Counted from the stretch's first letter, positions 20,763 through 29,920 are shown. The stretch: 64,000 nt of DNA from Arthrobacter sp. TMP15 (GCF_039529835.1 NZ_CP154262.1:1736001-1800000); one strand, 5' to 3'. A program made the numbers and translations. Notes: generated by a model from the letters alone, not told the origin.

Positions 20763-22889
20763 TTATGCCCTGGCTGCAGCCACAGAATCCTTGGCAGCGG
20801 CCGTGACAGCCTCGGTGGTAATACCAAATTCCTTGAAAAGGACCTTGTAGTCAGCAGATGCGCCAAAGTGTTCCAGCGAGATGGAACGTCCTGCATCGCC
20901 AACAAATTCACGCCAGCCCAAAGCCAAACCGGCTTCAACGGAGACGCGCGCCTTGACACCTGCGGGCAGGACCTCCTCGCGGTATTCAGAGGGCTGGTTG
21001 TTGAACCACTCAACACATGGCATTGAAACCACGCGTGCAGCAATTCCTTCGGTGGCGAGAGCTTCGCGGGCTTCAACCGCAAGCTGGACTTCGGATCCCG
21101 TGGCGATCAAAATCACCGCAGGGGTGACTATCTCGCCGTCGGCCACTGCCTCCGCCAAAACGTAACCACCACGAGAAACCAGGTCCGCTGAGGCAAACTC
21201 AGTAGCCGTGGCTGCTCCGGTCCCGCGGGCGTAGGTGGGAATGTTCTGGCGCGTCAGGACAATCCCGGCCGGATTGTCCTTTGTTTCCAGAATCTTCTTC
21301 CACGCGATCGAGACCTCGTTGGGATCCCCGGGGCGGACTACGTCCAGACCGGGTATGGCGCGCAAAGTGGCAAGTTGCTCAACGGGCTGGTGGGTGGGTC
21401 CGTCCTCACCCAGTCCGATGGAGTCGTGCGTCCACACGAAAATAGACGGCACACCCATCAAAGCGGAGAGTCGAATCGCTGGGCGCTGGTAGTCGCTGAA
21501 AATCAAGAACGTCCCTGAGTAGGCGCGCGTGGGGCCCCCCAAATGAATTCCATTGACAATCGCGGCCGCAGCGTGTTCACGGATACCAAAGTGCAGTACA
21601 CGCCCGTACGGACCGCCGGACCAGGTGTCTGTCTGCCTTGAGGCGGGAATGAATGAGCCCGAGCCCTCAATCGTGGTGTTATTTGATCCGGCCAGGTCGC
21701 AGGAGCCACCCCAGAGCTCTGGCAGAACCGCTCCAATAGCGTTCAGGACCTTACCGGAGGCTGCCCGGGTTGAAACATCCTTGCCGCTGTCAAAGACCGG
21801 CAGGTTCTCCTCCCAACCAGCAGGCAGTTCTTTCTTTTCAATCCGCTCAAGAAGTGCCGCATTCTCCGGGTTGGCCAACTTCCAAGCCGCAAACCCGGTG
21901 TTCCATTCGGCGTGGGCTGCCGCACCGCGATCAAGAACTTGGCGAGCATGTTCAAGAACTTCCGGCTCAACTTCAAAGTGCTTTTCCGGATCGAAGCCAA
22001 GGACTTCCTTGAGCGCAACAACCTCGTCGCCACCCAATGCCGAACCGTGGATCGCTCCAGTGTTTTGCTTCTTCGGTGACGGGTAGCCAATGATGGTGCG
22101 CAAGGAAATGATGGACGGCTTGCTTGTCTGGGACTTGGCGGCATCGAGGGCACCATGCAACTCGGCAACATCTTCTACGTACTTACCGGTTTTGGTCCAG
22201 TCAACCCGTTGCACATGCCAGCCGTATGCTTCATAGCGCTTCAGGACATCCTCGGAGAAGGCAACATTGGTGTCATCTTCAATGGAGATGTGGTTGGAAT
22301 CGTAGATAACCACCAAGTTGCCCAGCTCCTGATGTCCGGCCAAGCTGGAAGCTTCGCTAGTGACACCTTCCTGGAGGTCCCCGTCGGAGGCGATAACCCA
22401 GACAGTGTGGTCGAACGGGCTAGTACCGGCCTCGGCGTCGGGGTCCATCAGGCCACGCATACGGCGCTGTGAGTATGCGAAACCAACAGCTGAGGCAAGG
22501 CCCTGGCCCAAGGGACCAGTGGTGATTTCAACCCCTGCCGTGTGTTTGTATTCCGGGTGCCCAGGGGTCAGTGAACCCCATGTGCGCAGCGCTTCAAGGT
22601 CCTTTAACTCCAAGCCATATCCGGAAAGGAACAGTTGCACGTACAGTGTTAGCGAGGTGTGTCCGGGGGAGAGGATGAAGCGGTCACGGCCCATCCAGTC
22701 AGGGTTCGTGGGGTCCAAGCGCATGACTTTCTGGAACAACAAGTATGCGGCGGGAGCCAATGACATGGCCGTTCCGGGGTGACCGTTGCCCACCTTTTCA
22801 ACGGCGTCTGCGGCCAATATACGGGCGGTATCCACTGCGCGCTGATCGTTGGCGGTCCAGGTGAACGTTGGTAATTCCAGATGTGACAC
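20763..22889 (-). CDS. tkt: Transketolase
   Basis: Thiamine-diphosphate enzyme of the non-oxidative pentose-phosphate path, 708 residues. GNGHPGTAMSLAP near residue 35 starts the catalytic core. The thiamine-diphosphate motif is SDGDLQEGV ... DSNHISIEDD. The pyrimidine domain carries FGIREHAAAAI with the catalytic Glu. I start at GTG 22889 (SHLELPTFTW follows), with GAGAGGGAC upstream; 16 further open codons upstream are not family-like. First gene of the pentose-phosphate operon, divergent from ctaB. Confidence 0.96.
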   Translation of the reverse strand: MSHLELPTFTWTANDQRAVDTARILAADAVEKVGNGHPGTAMSLAPAAYLLFQKVMRLDPTNPDWMGRDRFILSPGHTSLTLYVQLFLSGYGLELKDLEALRTWGSLTPGHPEYKHTAGVEITTGPLGQGLASAVGFAYSQRRMRGLMDPDAEAGTSPFDHTVWVIASDGDLQEGVTSEASSLAGHQELGNLVVIYDSNHISIEDDTNVAFSEDVLKRYEAYGWHVQRVDWTKTGKYVEDVAELHGALDAAKSQTSKPSIISLRTIIGYPSPKKQNTGAIHGSALGGDEVVALKEVLGFDPEKHFEVEPEVLEHARQVLDRGAAAHAEWNTGFAAWKLANPENAALLERIEKKELPAGWEENLPVFDSGKDVSTRAASGKVLNAIGAVLPELWGGSCDLAGSNNTTIEGSGSFIPASRQTDTWSGGPYGRVLHFGIREHAAAAIVNGIHLGGPTRAYSGTFLIFSDYQRPAIRLSALMGVPSIFVWTHDSIGLGEDGPTHQPVEQLATLRAIPGLDVVRPGDPNEVSIAWKKILETKDNPAGIVLTRQNIPTYARGTGAATATEFASADLVSRGGYVLAEAVADGEIVTPAVILIATGSEVQLAVEAREALATEGIAARVVSMPCVEWFNNQPSEYREEVLPAGVKARVSVEAGLALGWREFVGDAGRSISLEHFGASADYKVLFKEFGITTEAVTAAAKDSVAAARA

Positions 22890-23302
22890 TGACGGGTCCC
22901 TCTCGTTATGGGCATATGTTCTGCAAGTGCAGGGCAATCAAGCGCGACACATAAAAACTAGCGTTAACGGCTCTTCCTCAGGCCCTGCCCCGAGGTGATA
23001 CTGCAGTAATATTTAGCATGGTCCCACGGGTTAAAGCATCTTCATGCTCCCGCAAGGTCAGGCACTTCTAAAGTTACACGAGTTAGTGCCACAAGCGTGA
23101 TTAGTTTTCATATGTTGAGAACCCAAACGCCACACCTTGACTTAAGGGTTTTTAGCGCTGCGGCGGCACAAACAGGTATGCTGTTAAGAGCTTTGCCCGG
23201 GCCCTGTCAATCCTGTGACAGCCAACCCACCACGGCATGGCTGGCAGCGCGGAATGAACACCCTGCGCCGAATCAACAACGAAAACATGGTGACTTAAAC
23301 AA
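22890..23302. other. Divergent intergenic region tkt / ctaB
   Basis: About 413 bases with promoters needed in both directions. I see a TTGACT hexamer at 23137-23142 on the plus strand but no convincing -10 at the right distance, and a short inverted repeat AGCATG / CATGCT (23015-23020, 23043-23048). A 69-codon open frame at 23097-23306 has no family resemblance and runs into the ctaB start; I do not call it a gene. Confidence 0.5.
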
Positions 23303-24262
23303 GTGAGTGCAACTCATACCCCGGCTGCTGAGACTTCGCCAAAAGTTTCCATCGGCTTTTCGGAAAAAGCAAAGGGCTATTTGGCCCTGACAAAACCGCG
23401 GGTTGTGGAGCTCCTTCTCGTCACCACATTGCCCACCATGTTTTATGCTCATGGTTTTGCTGGAAAGACCGGGGTCCCCAGCCTGTGGCTGATGGTCGCC
23501 ACAATGGTGGGTGGCGCGCTTGCCGCTGGCGCCTCGGGTGCGTTCAACTGCTACATTGACCGCGACATCGACAAAGTCATGAATCGCACATCCAAGCGCC
23601 CGTTAGTGACCGGCGTGATCACACCGCGTGAAGCACTCATCTTCTCCTGGATCCTTACTGTTCTAGCCGTGGTTTTGCTGTGGAGCATCAACCCATTGAC
23701 AGGCATGCTCGGCATTGGCGCGATCTTCCTGTACGTAGTGGTGTACTCACTCATACTCAAACGACGCACGTCACAGAACATTGTGTGGGGCGGCGCTGCT
23801 GGCTGTATGCCTGTGCTGATTGCCTGGGCCGCTGTTACGAACACTGTGCAATGGCCCGCCGTGATTTTATTCATGATCATCTTTTTGTGGACGCCGCCGC
23901 ACTACTGGCCGCTGTCAATGCGCTACAGCGACGATTACAACGCCGCCAACGTACCCATGCTCGGCGCAATTGCAGGATCCCGCACCGTATCGGTGCAGGT
24001 TGTCCTCTACACCTGGGCCATGGTGGTTTGCTCTCTACTCATGATTCCGCTTGGCGGCGCCGGTATTGTCTACACCGTAGTAACAGCTGCCGCTGGTGCC
24101 TGGTTCCTGTTCGAGGCTCACAAGCTGTACAACAATGCCAAGAAGGACCTCGTGACCAAGAAGAACGCTATGCAGGTCTTCCACGTTTCCATCACGTATC
24201 TGACGCTGGTGTTCCTGTCCCTGGCAGTTGATCCCTTTGTGGGCACTGCTCTCATGGGCTAA
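23303..24262 (+). CDS. ctaB: Protoheme IX farnesyltransferase (haem O synthase)
   Basis: Polytopic membrane prenyltransferase that adds a farnesyl group to haem B; 319 residues with seven or more hydrophobic helices. The aspartate-rich site [14 protein letters not shown] and the following TSKRPLVTG are diagnostic; a second site is [14 protein letters not shown] start at 23303 without a clear Shine-Dalgarno, so the exact start is uncertain by a few codons. Its product is the substrate for CtaA, encoded 2 kb away on the other strand beyond the IS110 insertion. Confidence 0.95.
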   Translation: MSATHTPAAETSPKVSIGFSEKAKGYLALTKPRVVELLLVTTLPTMFYAHGFAGKTGVPSLWLMVATMVGGALAAGASGAFNCYIDRDIDKVMNRTSKRPLVTGVITPREALIFSWILTVLAVVLLWSINPLTGMLGIGAIFLYVVVYSLILKRRTSQNIVWGGAAGCMPVLIAWAAVTNTVQWPAVILFMIIFLWTPPHYWPLSMRYSDDYNAANVPMLGAIAGSRTVSVQVVLYTWAMVVCSLLMIPLGGAGIVYTVVTAAAGAWFLFEAHKLYNNAKKDLVTKKNAMQVFHVSITYLTLVFLSLAVDPFVGTALMG

Positions 24263-24514
24263 AAGGTTCTGCTCCACTATTGTTTCAGCACCCTGATGCC
24301 CTAGAGCGCTAACTCTCTAGGGCGCTGCTGTTTAGGGTGCAACTGTTGAGGGCGCAACTGTTCGACGGCGGCCGGCGACTTCTCCTTGGAGCTCACCGGT
24401 CGCTTTTCTTTGCTCCCGCGCGGGTTTGAGCAAGCGTGCATCCGCTGCGCTGAGCTCTTGCAGTCCACCGTTATGCCCCACCGCACTCTTGGCTTGACCC
24501 TTTTATGTGTGGAG
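24263..24514. repeat. Intergenic region with three 15-bp tandem repeats (24319-24363)
   Basis: Units at 24319-24333, 24334-24348 and 24349-24363 follow AGGG(C/T)GC(A/T)(A/G)CTGTT.; the last two match at 13 of 15 bases. A looser copy precedes them. Otherwise there is no gene in this 252-base gap between ctaB and the transposase. An inverted repeat CTTGAC/GTCAAG (24493-24498, 24514-24519) surrounds the transposase stop and is probably part of the IS right end. Confidence 0.7.
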
Positions 24515-25561
24515 TCAAGTGGTGAGGGTTTGTAGTTGCTTGAAGAGGTTGCGGGCGATGTAGCGTTTGAGGATGCGTTTGATTTCTTTGTAGCTGAGGC
24601 CTTCTGTGGTGCGGCGTTGTACGTATTTTTGGGTTTGGGCGTCGCATCGCATACGGGTTTTAGCGATGACATCTAGTGCGTTGTTTAGTTGCCGGTCGCC
24701 GTGGCGGTTGAGGCGGTGGCGGATGGTGTTGCCTGAGGAGGCTTGCAGGGGTGCGGCACCGGCTAGTGCCGCGAAGGCTGCTTCGCTGCGGATTCTGCCG
24801 TGGTGGGAGTAAGCGATCAGGATGGCCCCGGTTGTTACGGGGCCGATCCCTGGCTGGTTTTGCAGTCCGGGGGCGAGTTCCTCGCTGAGTTCAGCGAGTT
24901 GTTCTTTGTTGTGTTTGAGTTGCTGATCGGCGTGCTTGATGGCTGTCGCTAGTAGCACTGCTTCTTCTCGTGCGATGCGTTGTTCAGTGGTATCGGTGTT
25001 GCGGTGGCGCCAGGAACTGATATCGGTGATGTGGTGGTTCGTGAGGGCTTTTCTGGTATCGAGTCCTAGGTTGATCTCGCGGATCAGCGCATTGAGGGCG
25101 TTACGGTTTCTGGTGCGTTGGCGATCGAGGCGATGCCGGCTGGCTAGCAGCACGCTGATCGCGGCGCGGGTTCCTTCAGCTCGTGGGTGTAGGAGCTTGG
25201 TGACGTCGGTACCTAGTACAGATCGTGCTGCTTCTGTGGCATCGATCTGATCTATTTTTCCAATTCCTGCCCGGGCTTGTTTCTTCGGTGGTTTTACCTC
25301 GATCACTGGGATGTTCTCGGCGTTCAAGGCGGTCGTGATCGAGGCCCCGTAAGAGCGGGTGCCTTCCACTGCTATGAGTATCTCTGCGGTGGTATTACGG
25401 CGGATCCAGGCAATCGCCCGCCGTATTCCAGCTGGAGTTACTGGGAAAGCTGCCCAGGACTCACATGAGCCTGTGCGGGTATTAGTAATGGCGTAGGTGT
25501 GGGTTCGTGCGTGGGTGTCTATACCGATGACGTAAGCGTATTTTTCTGCAACGATAGTCAT
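24515..25561 (-). CDS. IS110-family transposase (DEDD recombinase)
   Basis: 348 residues. The N-terminal RuvC-like DEDD domain has D15 (GIDTH), E66 (VEGTRSYG) and D104/D107 (KIDQIDATEAARS). The C-terminal transposase_20 domain shows QPGIGPVTTGAIL and PLQASSGNT, with the candidate catalytic Ser, followed by the basic RHRLNRHGDRQLN stretch. All key residues are present and the frame is intact, so it may be active. ATG 25561 has AGAGGAT upstream; 64 more open codons lie upstream but look noncoding. Family members use a bridge RNA made from the element's noncoding end. Confidence 0.93.
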   Translation of the reverse strand: MTIVAEKYAYVIGIDTHARTHTYAITNTRTGSCESWAAFPVTPAGIRRAIAWIRRNTTAEILIAVEGTRSYGASITTALNAENIPVIEVKPPKKQARAGIGKIDQIDATEAARSVLGTDVTKLLHPRAEGTRAAISVLLASRHRLDRQRTRNRNALNALIREINLGLDTRKALTNHHITDISSWRHRNTDTTEQRIAREEAVLLATAIKHADQQLKHNKEQLAELSEELAPGLQNQPGIGPVTTGAILIAYSHHGRIRSEAAFAALAGAAPLQASSGNTIRHRLNRHGDRQLNNALDVIAKTRMRCDAQTQKYVQRRTTEGLSYKEIKRILKRYIARNLFKQLQTLTT

Positions 25562-25930
25562 GACGGTGATCCTCTGTTCCATAGTGGTGATGACCGTTGT
25601 GGGCGGCATCGACCTGGAATCGCAACTTGTCAGGCAACTCTCTAATGAGGCACGAACCACTGGTTCGGCCAGCCTTTTATTAAGCCATGGCAAGAGACTA
25701 GGTCGATGTCGGACCGCTGTGGCGGACAAGTCAACGCGAAGGCACTGATACAAGTATCAGGCCAGAGATTGGATGAGTCACGCCAAGCGGCCCTGCATCA
25801 ATCCTGCCAGCGGGCGCCAGGCCTGCCAAGAACTATTAGAGAGGTTGGAGATCATGACACCCGAAATGACATGGCCAGACACTCAACGGGGGGTCAAGCT
25901 GCATAAGGCGCGTTATGATCTCCAACTTCA
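25562..25930 (-). ncRNA. Candidate bridge-RNA region of the IS110 element
   Basis: Noncoding, hairpin-rich stretch directly upstream of the transposase, where IS110-group elements encode their bridge RNA. Stems seen: GGC-A-CTGATAC / GTATCAG-GCC (25741-25763, two-base loop, one bulged A); CGAACC/GGTTCG (25653-25658, 25662-25667); and a 12-base inverted repeat 25844-25855 / 25915-25926. Transcript ends, guide loops and strand are inferred from family knowledge, not read from the sequence. Confidence 0.35.
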
Positions 25931-25961
25931 ACTTGCGCATTCCATCGGCAACGGAGGAAGT

Positions 25962-25986
25962 CCGGCGTAGCGCCCGCCTCGCCCGG
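25962..25986 (-). terminator. Possible ctaA terminator
   Basis: CCGGCG at 25962-25967 can pair with CGCCCGG at 25980-25986, allowing one bulge, about 25 bases after the ctaA stop on the minus strand. Weak, but it is the only stem in the expected place. Confidence 0.3.
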
Positions 25987-26011
25987 TTGATAACAGGCAG
26001 CTTTTAACAGC

Positions 26012-26989
26012 TCAGCGATCCTGGCTGACGGAGACGGAGACGGAGTCGTGACCGCGTCGCAAGGCAACGTCCATGATGTTAGTACCCACCGCTAGCATCA
26101 GAGAGGCACCAACCATATGCACAATAACCAGCAGGACCGGTATTCCCGTGAAGTACTGCCAGTAGCCGATGGCGCCCTGAAAAAGCACTGACGCAAAGAG
26201 GAGGATCGCTGAGTTGCGCATCATGTCACCTCTGCCATTGCGCCATATCAGAATGAGTAGTACTAGCGCCGCGGCAACCAAGACATACACAGGAACTACG
26301 TGGATTCGAGTCACTACGTAGCCGTTAAGCTCCATACGTGGCGAAGTGGAGTCGCCAGAATGAGGCCCTGAACCAGTAACTAGTGTCCCTAGGACTACGG
26401 CAAGATAACCTGCTACGCCGGCAACCACGCTGAGATGGCGAACAATCGTGCGTGGTCGCGATACCTCGCGTGGCGAGGTGGCTCCCGTCCGCCCGTATGT
26501 CCTATTCACAAGAAGCATCGAAACTACCACGAGCGCGGCGGAGACAAGGAAGTGCAGGCTCACCACATACGGGTTGAGTCCCGTAAGGACCGTAACACCT
26601 CCAATGACCGCTTGCGCTGGAATGACCGCCAGCAGCCCGAAGGCCAACCAAAACAAGTCCTTGCGCTCCTTGCGCATATTCCAAAGCATGACCAGCAGGG
26701 CCAGCGCCACCGCAGCGAGTGCAAATGTTAATGTGCGGTTGACGAATTCGATGATGCCGTGGATCCCCATTTCAGGGGTATTGGTCAGTGATTCAGCCGT
26801 GCACTTGGGCCATGTAGGACATCCCAGTCCCGATCCTGTGACACGTACGACACCGCCTGAAACAATCAGGACGCCTTGACCGATGAGTGAGCCCACGGAT
26901 AGCCGCTGGATAGCGGGTGTGATCGTGGTGGGCAACTTGTCGGTAAAATTCCGCAACGTCTTATGCGATGCTGTGCTGCTCTGAGTCAC
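26012..26989 (-). CDS. ctaA: Haem A synthase (CtaA/COX15)
   Basis: Membrane enzyme that oxidises haem O to haem A for aa3 oxidase; 325 residues with about eight hydrophobic helices. The extracytoplasmic cysteine pair appears as GLGCPTWPKC, typical of Gram-positive CtaA, and haem-ligand histidines occur in the helices (for example IHGIIEFVNR). GTG 26989 is preceded by AAGGGGA at ideal spacing; the in-frame ATG further upstream overlaps that site. The C-terminus ends in a small DSVSVSVS repeat from a 6-base duplication. Follows the ABC permease by 14 bases. Confidence 0.92.
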   Translation of the reverse strand: MTQSSTASHKTLRNFTDKLPTTITPAIQRLSVGSLIGQGVLIVSGGVVRVTGSGLGCPTWPKCTAESLTNTPEMGIHGIIEFVNRTLTFALAAVALALLVMLWNMRKERKDLFWLAFGLLAVIPAQAVIGGVTVLTGLNPYVVSLHFLVSAALVVVSMLLVNRTYGRTGATSPREVSRPRTIVRHLSVVAGVAGYLAVVLGTLVTGSGPHSGDSTSPRMELNGYVVTRIHVVPVYVLVAAALVLLILIWRNGRGDMMRNSAILLFASVLFQGAIGYWQYFTGIPVLLVIVHMVGASLMLAVGTNIMDVALRRGHDSVSVSVSQDR

Positions 26990-27003
26990 TTGCGTGTCCC
27001 CTT

Positions 27004-27774
27004 TCAATTCCATTTGAACCACTTGACCGCTGCGATGGTTGCAACCACAGCCCATGCCATCAAAACTATGAGCCCCCAGATATCCAAGCGGCTCTCAATC
27101 AGTGCTGCCCTCATGAGGTTTCCCAGCGCACCAGATGGTAGCCACTGAACAAAGCCGTCAAGGGTATTGGAGAACTTTCCGGCGGGTAACACTATCCCGC
27201 CCACCGCTGCGAACAGTATCCAGCCCAAGTTGGTGATGGCGAGGGTGGCTTCTGGACGTACGGTACCTGCAATGAGCAGACCCAGAGCGGTGAAGGCACC
27301 CGCTCCCAATATCAACAAGGGGATGCCCAATAGAACTCCGACCAACGGCGGACGCCAGCCAATGAACGCCGCAACAGTTGAGATCAGCACTATCTGCAGG
27401 CCCAAGGCCACCAGCACAGCAATGACCTTGCCCGCGATCAGCCCGCCCTTACCCAACGGTGTAGTTGAGAGGAATCGCAATACGCCATATCTACGGTCGA
27501 AGCCTGTCGCAATACCCTGGCCGGTGAAGGCTGTTGAAAGCGCACATAGCGCAAGAATTCCTGGCGTCGCAATGGCGACCCGGGAATGGCCCATACCGTC
27601 AAGCAGGGGAGTGACAACCAGTGCAAACAGCCCCAGCAATGGCATAACAACCATGAGCACAAGCTGCTCCCCATTGCGGAGCATAGTGCCAGCCTCGTAC
27701 TTTCCCTGGCTGGAAATCCGCTTCGCCAATGAGGCAGGTCGGCCAACAGGCGCATTGTGAAAGAGGGAACTCAT
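27004..27774 (-). CDS. ABC-2-type transporter permease
   Basis: 256 residues with about six hydrophobic segments, of the ABC-2/NodJ kind, which exports drugs, lipids or polymers. Its ATG overlaps the stop of the ATPase gene as ATGA, so the two form one exporter. Neighbourhood with ctaA is conserved in relatives to my knowledge, which may hint at a role around cytochrome or haem, but the substrate is not known. Confidence 0.85.
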   Translation of the reverse strand: MSSLFHNAPVGRPASLAKRISSQGKYEAGTMLRNGEQLVLMVVMPLLGLFALVVTPLLDGMGHSRVAIATPGILALCALSTAFTGQGIATGFDRRYGVLRFLSTTPLGKGGLIAGKVIAVLVALGLQIVLISTVAAFIGWRPPLVGVLLGIPLLILGAGAFTALGLLIAGTVRPEATLAITNLGWILFAAVGGIVLPAGKFSNTLDGFVQWLPSGALGNLMRAALIESRLDIWGLIVLMAWAVVATIAAVKWFKWN

Positions 27775-28946
27775 GAAATCTCCCTGCTTCCCGTGTTCGT
27801 AGCCATGGATCCACCCATATACGTGCCCGAAGTGGTGCCGAGCTTGTGGTTCTCTCTGCTCGGATCCTGCCCTGATCGGCTCAACGGCTCTGACTGATCT
27901 GCGGGTGCTGGAATCTCGCCCAGGCCCTCTGTCTCTCCCCGAGATATGGCCAAGAAAACATCCTCCAGAGATTGGGATGCCAGATGAATCGAAGTTGGCA
28001 TTATAGCGTTTTCAGCGCACCAAAGCCCGAATCGTCCTACGTCGGCTGGTTCTAGCTTGCCGGAGAGAGCGTAGCTGCCCGGACGCGTCTCGGTGCAGGA
28101 AAGGCCGACGCGCATCAAGGGGGATAGCTCCAAGTCAGGAGCTGCCTCGAAAGTCATGACCCGGCGCTTCAGCGCGGCAGTAGATTGCTCCAACAGTTCC
28201 GGCACAGTTCCCTGGGCCACCGATGCACCTTTATCCACAATGTAAACGTAATCTGCCAGTCGCTGCGCGTCGTCTAGCAGATGTGTGGTCAGAACAATGG
28301 CTTTGCCGCCATCTCGCAGTTCCCGAATCAGTTCAAAAACCATGAGCCGTGACTGCGGGTCAAGGCCAGCGCTGGGCTCATCCAGAAAGAGAACCTCGGG
28401 GTTCCCTAACAGGCTTGCAGCCAAGGCAACACGCTGCTTTTGTCCACCAGAAAGACGCCGAATATTGGTGTCCGAAAACTCGGCGATACCGAGTCTGTCA
28501 ACCAAGGCATCAACACTGAGGGGGTTCGCGTAGAGGCTGGCTACATGGCGGAGAAGCGAAATGGGCCGGGCAGAGGGTGGCAATCCACCATCCTGCAACA
28601 TCACGCCAACCCGAGCCCGGAGGTGCGCGTCGGCATTTTCCGGATCTTGGCCTAGTAGAGATATGCTGCCGCCAGTGCGGGACTGCACGCCCTGCGCGCA
28701 TTCAATAGTTGTAGTTTTACCGGCCCCGTTAGCCCCCAAAAGTGCAGTGACTGAACCGAAGTGGGCTCTGAGGCTAACGTTGGAAACAATACGTTTCATC
28801 CGACCATCCAGCGCCGGTAAGGGTCCCACGTCCTTGATGAGTCCGGATATTTCCAGAGCGGGGGAATCTGTTTTTCTCACGCGGCTATTGTACGCGACGG
28901 ACTTGAGCACTTGCCCGCCACGGGAGCTGCGCGTGGGTAGGCTCAC
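27771..28946 (-). CDS. ABC transporter ATP-binding protein
   Basis: About 391 residues from GTG 28946, or 369 from GTG 28880; neither start has a good ribosome site. Walker A is GANGAGKTTT, the signature is RRLSGGQKQR, and Walker B is VLFLDEPSAGLD, with a His switch in LTTHLLDD. The C-terminal region has the DrrA/CcmA-type extension ending in SLEDVFLAI, then a 60-residue polar tail. Works with the adjacent ABC-2 permease. Divergent from sufR; a DtxR-like motif overlaps the upstream start. Confidence 0.88.
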   Translation of the reverse strand: MSLPTRSSRGGQVLKSVAYNSRVRKTDSPALEISGLIKDVGPLPALDGRMKRIVSNVSLRAHFGSVTALLGANGAGKTTTIECAQGVQSRTGGSISLLGQDPENADAHLRARVGVMLQDGGLPPSARPISLLRHVASLYANPLSVDALVDRLGIAEFSDTNIRRLSGGQKQRVALAASLLGNPEVLFLDEPSAGLDPQSRLMVFELIRELRDGGKAIVLTTHLLDDAQRLADYVYIVDKGASVAQGTVPELLEQSTAALKRRVMTFEAAPDLELSPLMRVGLSCTETRPGSYALSGKLEPADVGRFGLWCAENAIMPTSIHLASQSLEDVFLAISRGETEGLGEIPAPADQSEPLSRSGQDPSRENHKLGTTSGTYMGGSMATNTGSREIS

Positions 28947-29005
28947 CTTAGTGGCGCCACATAGTCAATTACGGCATACTTGTGTTGTCTAATAATTTAG
29001 GTTAG
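28938..29005. promoter_or_regulatory. Divergent control region with DtxR/IdeR-like motifs and suf promoter
   Basis: AATAAT at 28991-28996 is a good -10 for sufR. Immediately downstream TTAGGTTAG (28997-29005) equals the left half of the IdeR/DtxR consensus. TAGGCTCACCTTA (28938-28950) matches 11 of 13 bases of the other part of that consensus. CTAA-N4-TTAG (28989-29000) is a small palindrome that a SufR-like repressor could use. Motifs are seen; the regulators are inferred. Confidence 0.4.
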
Positions 29006-29026
29006 TGCGAGTGTGTGGAGGTGTTA

Positions 29027-29920
29027 ATGAGTCAGCACGTTGAACCTGGGACTAGTCCCGTCGTTGAACCTGACGAACGTACCCGAGACCGCGTCTTAAC
29101 TGCCGTCCTTGAACAAGGACCTGTGAGCGCCGCGCAACTGGGCGCTTTGCTGGGATTGACCCCGGCTGCGGTCCGCAGACATCTGGACTCCTTGACTCGT
29201 GAGGGACTCATCGAAGTAAAACTCATCAGCAATGCTAAGAGTGGCGCTGGCAGGCCCGCTCGACGCTATGTTGTTTCGAGGCGTGGTCAAACCGAAATTG
29301 GTGATGACTACTTGGAAATCGCCAAGCTTGCGCTGCAAGAGATTGCTGGCACACATGGCGAGATAGGCGTTGTTGAGTTCGCCCGGCGCCGCTTCGCAAA
29401 AATGGAAGCAAAATACCAGCCTATCGTTGACGCTGCCGGAACAGATGTAGCCGCCAGGTCCAAGGCGCTCGCTACTGCCTTGAACAACGACCGGTTTGTA
29501 GCCACATCCAATTCACTCAATGCCGGCACTGCCATGGCTGCCGAGCAGCTGTGCCAAGGCCACTGCCCCATTCAAGAACTTGCTACTTCTTTTCCCGACT
29601 TCTGCGATGCTGAGACCGATGTTTTTGCTAGGCTCATCGGCGTAGACGTGCGAAGGCTCTCCACCATGGCTAGTGGAGGACACGTCTGCACAACTCACGT
29701 TCCCACTGGCAGAGCCGTGGTGCGCAAGTTGGCCACGGCGCCCAGTTCCACAGCACCCCAGGGTGCAATGCCCCAGGGCACAACCCAAACCACCCCTGCA
29801 CCACGCCGGATAATGCGTTCAAGCATTGTCCAATCGAGAAGTGCACCGGCAACTACTGTTACGGCGGGCAAACAACGCCCGTCGAACCAAATTTCCAACC
29901 ATCAGCAAGAAAGGCCGTGA
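29027..29920 (+). CDS. sufR: Fe-S cluster-sensing repressor SufR
   Basis: DNA-binding regulator of the suf operon, 297 residues. A winged helix-turn-helix lies at residues about 20-75 ([17 protein letters not shown]). Cluster-ligand cysteines occur with CX3CX12CX27C spacing (CQGHC ... FC ... HVC), as in mycobacterial and cyanobacterial SufR. ATG 29027 has a perfect GGAGGTG upstream. Unusual is a low-complexity tail of about 70 residues after the last Cys, with a [10 protein letters not shown] duplication from a 15-base repeat at 29756-29785. The stop overlaps sufB by one base, as expected for an autoregulated first gene. Confidence 0.9.
   Translation: MSQHVEPGTSPVVEPDERTRDRVLTAVLEQGPVSAAQLGALLGLTPAAVRRHLDSLTREGLIEVKLISNAKSGAGRPARRYVVSRRGQTEIGDDYLEIAKLALQEIAGTHGEIGVVEFARRRFAKMEAKYQPIVDAAGTDVAARSKALATALNNDRFVATSNSLNAGTAMAAEQLCQGHCPIQELATSFPDFCDAETDVFARLIGVDVRRLSTMASGGHVCTTHVPTGRAVVRKLATAPSSTAPQGAMPQGTTQTTPAPRRIMRSSIVQSRSAPATTVTAGKQRPSNQISNHQQERP

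Larger units (their letters stand above)
24490..25930 (-). mobile_element. IS110-family insertion sequence (ends approximate)
   Basis: A single IS110-type recombinase with about 370 bases of noncoding sequence upstream of it and a short downstream end. IS110 elements have no long terminal inverted repeats and make little or no target duplication, so the ends cannot be fixed from one copy. The left limit given is the small CTTGAC/GTCAAG repeat at the transposase stop. The right limit lies before a hairpin at 25962-25986 that I take for the native ctaA terminator. It sits between the convergent ctaB and ctaA and breaks no gene. Confidence 0.6.

Noticed and set aside
23097-23306. 69-codon frame upstream of ctaB
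   Set aside because: No ribosome site, no recognisable motif, and it overlaps the ctaB start; more likely chance.
25653-25667. CGAAC-N5-GTTCG as a LexA box
   Set aside because: Spacer is five instead of four, and it lies as a hairpin in the IS noncoding end.
25562-25753. 64-codon N-terminal extension of the IS110 transposase
   Set aside because: The extension has no family resemblance, contains the hairpins of the noncoding end, and the ATG at 25561 has a good ribosome site.
25953-25966. GGAGGAAGTCCGG, similar to the 5' signature of RNase P RNA
   Set aside because: Only a dozen bases match; the following sequence is the ctaA terminator and ctaA, not the rest of an RNase P RNA.
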